From Synura sp. LO234KE (lineage: Eukaryota; Sar; Synurophyceae; Synurales; Mallomonadaceae), in NCBI GenBank assembly GCA_015143735.1, contig VKHC01000688.1:1-10139 (forward strand): 10,139 bases of DNA, read 5' to 3'. Below are positions 8,076 through 10,139 of the stretch, piece after piece (position 1 is the stretch's first letter; every line of letters starts with the position of its first letter). The notes beneath the pieces were generated by a model. The model saw only the letters and a list, made by a program, of their open reading frames with translations, searched no databases and was not told the DNA's origin. A program made the position numbers and the translations under genes.

Positions 8076-10112
8076 CTACCGGTTTTGTCGGGACCGTTGA
8101 GGGAGGGTAGTATGGGGTGAGGGAGTCGGATATACACGGGCCCGAGGGGAGGGGTCCGAGTAGGGGAGCTGCCGTTCCTGACACCTCCCCGCGGTAGTCT
8201 AGTAAGGTGAGGTACGGATGCCGAGGGAAGCGCTTAAGGAGAGATGACCGGTTGTCGACTTGGTACCATGTGACGGTAGACGTGGTAATATCGATGACCT
8301 GAAGAGGGCCCGAGTACGCTCCTGCTAGGATGAAGTACATCACTGGGTGCATAGTGGTGGAGCAGAGACGTTGAAAGATTTCGAGGAGACTGGGGGTGTA
8401 AGAGAAGTCCAAGCCAGCGATCGAGGACAGGGATTTCTTTCGTAGGGAGCCGACTGAGTGGGAGGTGTGAATGTTGACAAGCTCAGTGGGATAGCAGTCT
8501 GGGGTGGACCAATGTTGATTCACATAAACCTCCGCCCGTTTCCAAAGCAGCAGTACTGTGTCAGGGCCATGGTTGATAGTTCCGAGTAATGCCGTGAGGA
8601 CCGAGAATGGCCCTCCGGTCGACTGAAGCGGTTGGTAGCCGTGGGTGAGCATAGTGGGGCCAAAGGCAAGTAGGGCCGTGTGCCATTCGGGGCTGGAGCG
8701 TTTTCTCGCCAGGGCGGAGGGCCAGATACCGATAGGAGCACACGGACCAACTGTGAGATCCGGAGGAGTCGCCTCCACAGGAGGGAACCGGCGCTGATAG
8801 GGGAAGCATGGAGTTGAAGACATGCTATAGTTCGGGGAGGGTGATGGAAAGTCCGCAAGGGTCAGGGGGCGTCCCGGAAGGTGGAGAAGACTTGTCCTCA
8901 AGTAAGGGGCTGGAGCTGGCTGTGGAAAATCCTGGGGGGACGCCGCGAGTGAGGGTACCTTGGCATCGAGGGGTTCTTCCTCGAGAGACGACGGTGTAGG
9001 GTCAATTAAATCCAGGGATGGAGACGGCGCACGAGGAGGAGAAATGATGGTGACTCCCGGGTGTCCATGGATGCTAGCAACAGTGGTGGAATAGCCGAGT
9101 TGTGTGAGGTTCGATCCAGGCATCGTCTCTGTGAGGAGACCCCGGAGGGCTCGTGGCAGATGCTGGCGGAGCCCTTCGGGGGCCCTCCACGGAGAGAAAT
9201 GAGCTTGGATGAGAGCCCCATGTAGGCGGGTAGGTGCCAGGTGGTTCAGAAGTTGAGAATATGTCACCCTGGAGGAAACGGTTGCGGCGTCAGAGAAACA
9301 GTCCAGTACTAGCCAATCGGACCAAGCCTCCCCAGGTGGTTGGACCCAAAGAGTGACGCTGCGACGATAGGCTCGTAAGATATGATGGACATCTGTGTTG
9401 TGAAACCAATAACGGCGAGGGAGCTGGTCCTGCTGAGATTTGGAGAGCCACAAGAGGGTTTCTTGTATTTTGGTCACAGTTTCAGGGGGTATGCCCAAGT
9501 AATGCGTCCAACGTTCCAGAGTCTGGTGTAAGAGAGACCGCCGTTCTGGGGAGGCAAAGTACCACTCGGAGTCCTCAGAGGGGCACCAGGCGTCATGTTC
9601 GAGCAGGGCAACACACGCAAACTGAAGCACGCAGGACCCATCCGGACGGCAAAGTGCGAGGGGGAGGGAAAGGGAGGATGCACGGACGGCACAGCCCATG
9701 TGGACCTGTCCCGACTCAATGAGGGTGACCAGCTCCTCGTGTGGATCCGAGGAGAACAAATGAAGGTCAGGGGTTTTCTTGGAAGGTGAAAACCAGAGAC
9801 GAAGGTCCTCGTCCTGATAGACGATAGGTTGGCGCTGGTGTAAGAGCGGAGAAATACCCAGTATCAAAGAGCGATGGGAAATCCTCGGAGGAGAGGGCAG
9901 CTTCATATAGGTCAGAGGACACGGAGGCAGGAACATCAGTGGATTGGGTCAGCTGTGTGAGGGGGGATGGCGAAAGGCCATTAAAAGATTGAGTCGCCAA
10001 GGTGGGAGGCAGGAGTCGGTCAAGCAACGAGTGAAAGGCAGAGCCAAACCAGTGAAGGTACTCGAAGATTTGTTTGTTTGGGTGTTCGTTTTTTTTCGAA
10101 AATCATCGTCAT
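7996..10112 (-). pseudogene. ORF1, unclassified LINE protein
   Basis: A long frame ends at TGA 7996-7998 and is uninterrupted from about 9820, some 600 residues. Upstream, the protein-like frame shifts by one base near 9820 (APTYRL in one frame joins QDEDLRLWFS in the next) and remains open to about 10110. The nearest ATGs (10112-10110, 10106-10104) reach that frame only across the A8 run at 10089-10096, so I take 10112 as the probable original start. Using residue 1 at 9936: a mixed alpha/beta part about 40-290, a Pro/Ser-rich linker about 295-400, and a second globular part about 405-590 with QSTGGPFSVLTALL (residues 438-451). I see no RRM, zinc knuckle or obvious coiled coil. In LINEs the first ORF usually binds element RNA; that role here is inferred from position only. 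It overlaps the endonuclease frame by about 80 bases. Confidence 0.7.
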
Positions 10113-10126
10113 CAAATCTCTTCTGT

Positions 10127-10139
10127 GCTTAACTCTCTA
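10127..10139. repeat. candidate target-site duplication, right copy
   Basis: GCTTAACTCTCTA matches the left copy at 1297-1309 in 11 of 13 bases. It is the last sequence in the window, so it cannot be tested against flanking host DNA. If correct, the element's leader before the candidate ORF1 ATG is only about 14 bases, short for a LINE; 5' truncation by incomplete reverse transcription would explain that. Confidence 0.35.

Larger units (their letters stand above)
1310..10126 (-). mobile_element. Degenerate non-LTR retrotransposon (LINE; APE-RT-RNase H type)
   Basis: About 8.8 kb on the minus strand. The order is ORF1, APE-type endonuclease, reverse transcriptase, CCHC finger, hybrid-binding domain, RNase H, then a 3' untranslated region. 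Endonuclease before RT with RNase H after it is the layout of the I-like group of LINEs in the broad sense; I cannot fix the clade. There are no long terminal repeats, no aspartic protease and no integrase, so it is not an LTR element. The copy is dead: ORF2 has six in-frame stops and five frameshifts, and ORF1 has one or two frameshifts. The ends are set from the change in base composition and the candidate target-site duplication. The right end lies at the window edge, so the true 5' end could be beyond it. No poly(A) or simple-repeat tail is visible at the 3' end, where a CTAATTAG palindrome (1310-1317) adjoins the motif copy. Confidence 0.9.

Noticed and set aside
1748-9789. Many plus-strand open frames of 60-130 codons across the element (for example 1978-2373 and 4596-4976)
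   Set aside because: They are antisense shadows of the minus-strand coding frames, produced by GC-rich, stop-poor sequence; translations are Arg/Gly-rich without motifs.
10089-10096. T8 run as the element's poly(A) tail
   Set aside because: It lies at the 5' end of the minus-strand element; the 3' end is near 1310.
1-10139. CRISPR array, bacterial operon, rRNA or tRNA genes
   Set aside because: No regularly spaced repeats, ribosome-binding-site-linked gene chains, or recognisable rRNA or tRNA sequence were seen.

Overview
The window is eukaryotic. It holds the 3' end of an intron-containing host gene, a short AT-rich spacer, and then, for almost all of the rest, one old and broken non-LTR retrotransposon (LINE) lying on the minus strand. 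The 48-base GT-AG intron and the LINE architecture rule out a bacterium. The compact intron fits a fungus, oomycete, alga or other protist, but I cannot name the organism from sequence alone.

Layout. Positions 2-541 (plus strand) are the last two exons of an unrecognised host gene, split by an intron at 417-464. Positions 542-1296 are AT-rich and hold no convincing gene. Positions 1310-10126 are the retrotransposon, GC-rich, with its coding strand C-rich and the plus strand full of GGAGAGG-like runs. Reading the minus strand downwards in coordinate: ORF1 (about 10112-7996); ORF2 with an APE-type endonuclease (8075-7101), a linker (7100-6133), a reverse transcriptase (6132-4551), a long post-RT region (4550-3152), a CCHC zinc finger (2998-2933), an RNase H hybrid-binding domain (2548-2425) and an RNase H domain (2400-1861); then a 3' untranslated region with two copies of a 50-base motif and a perfect 10-bp hairpin (1860-1310). 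A 13-base near-repeat (11 of 13 identical) at 1297-1309 and 10127-10139 is a candidate target-site duplication, so the window may span the whole element.

State of the element. ORF2 carries six in-frame stops (7101, 5195, 4551, 3951, 3623, 3224) and five frameshifts (the C10 run at 6123-6132; about 5710; about 4970; a 4-base tandem expansion at 3805-3815; about 2505). ORF1 carries one frameshift near 9820 and probably one at the A8 run 10089-10096. The endonuclease and RNase H catalytic residues are intact. The reverse transcriptase active-site motif reads A-R-D where Asp-Asp is expected. The copy is therefore almost certainly unable to move by itself.

Intended working of the family: ORF1 would bind the RNA, the endonuclease nicks the target, the reverse transcriptase primes cDNA on the nick from the structured 3' end, and HBD-RNase H would remove RNA from the hybrid. 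The most unusual points are the hybrid-binding domain in front of RNase H, the two-domain ORF1 without an RRM or zinc knuckle, the ORF1/ORF2 overlap with no ATG for ORF2, and the duplicated structured 3' end.
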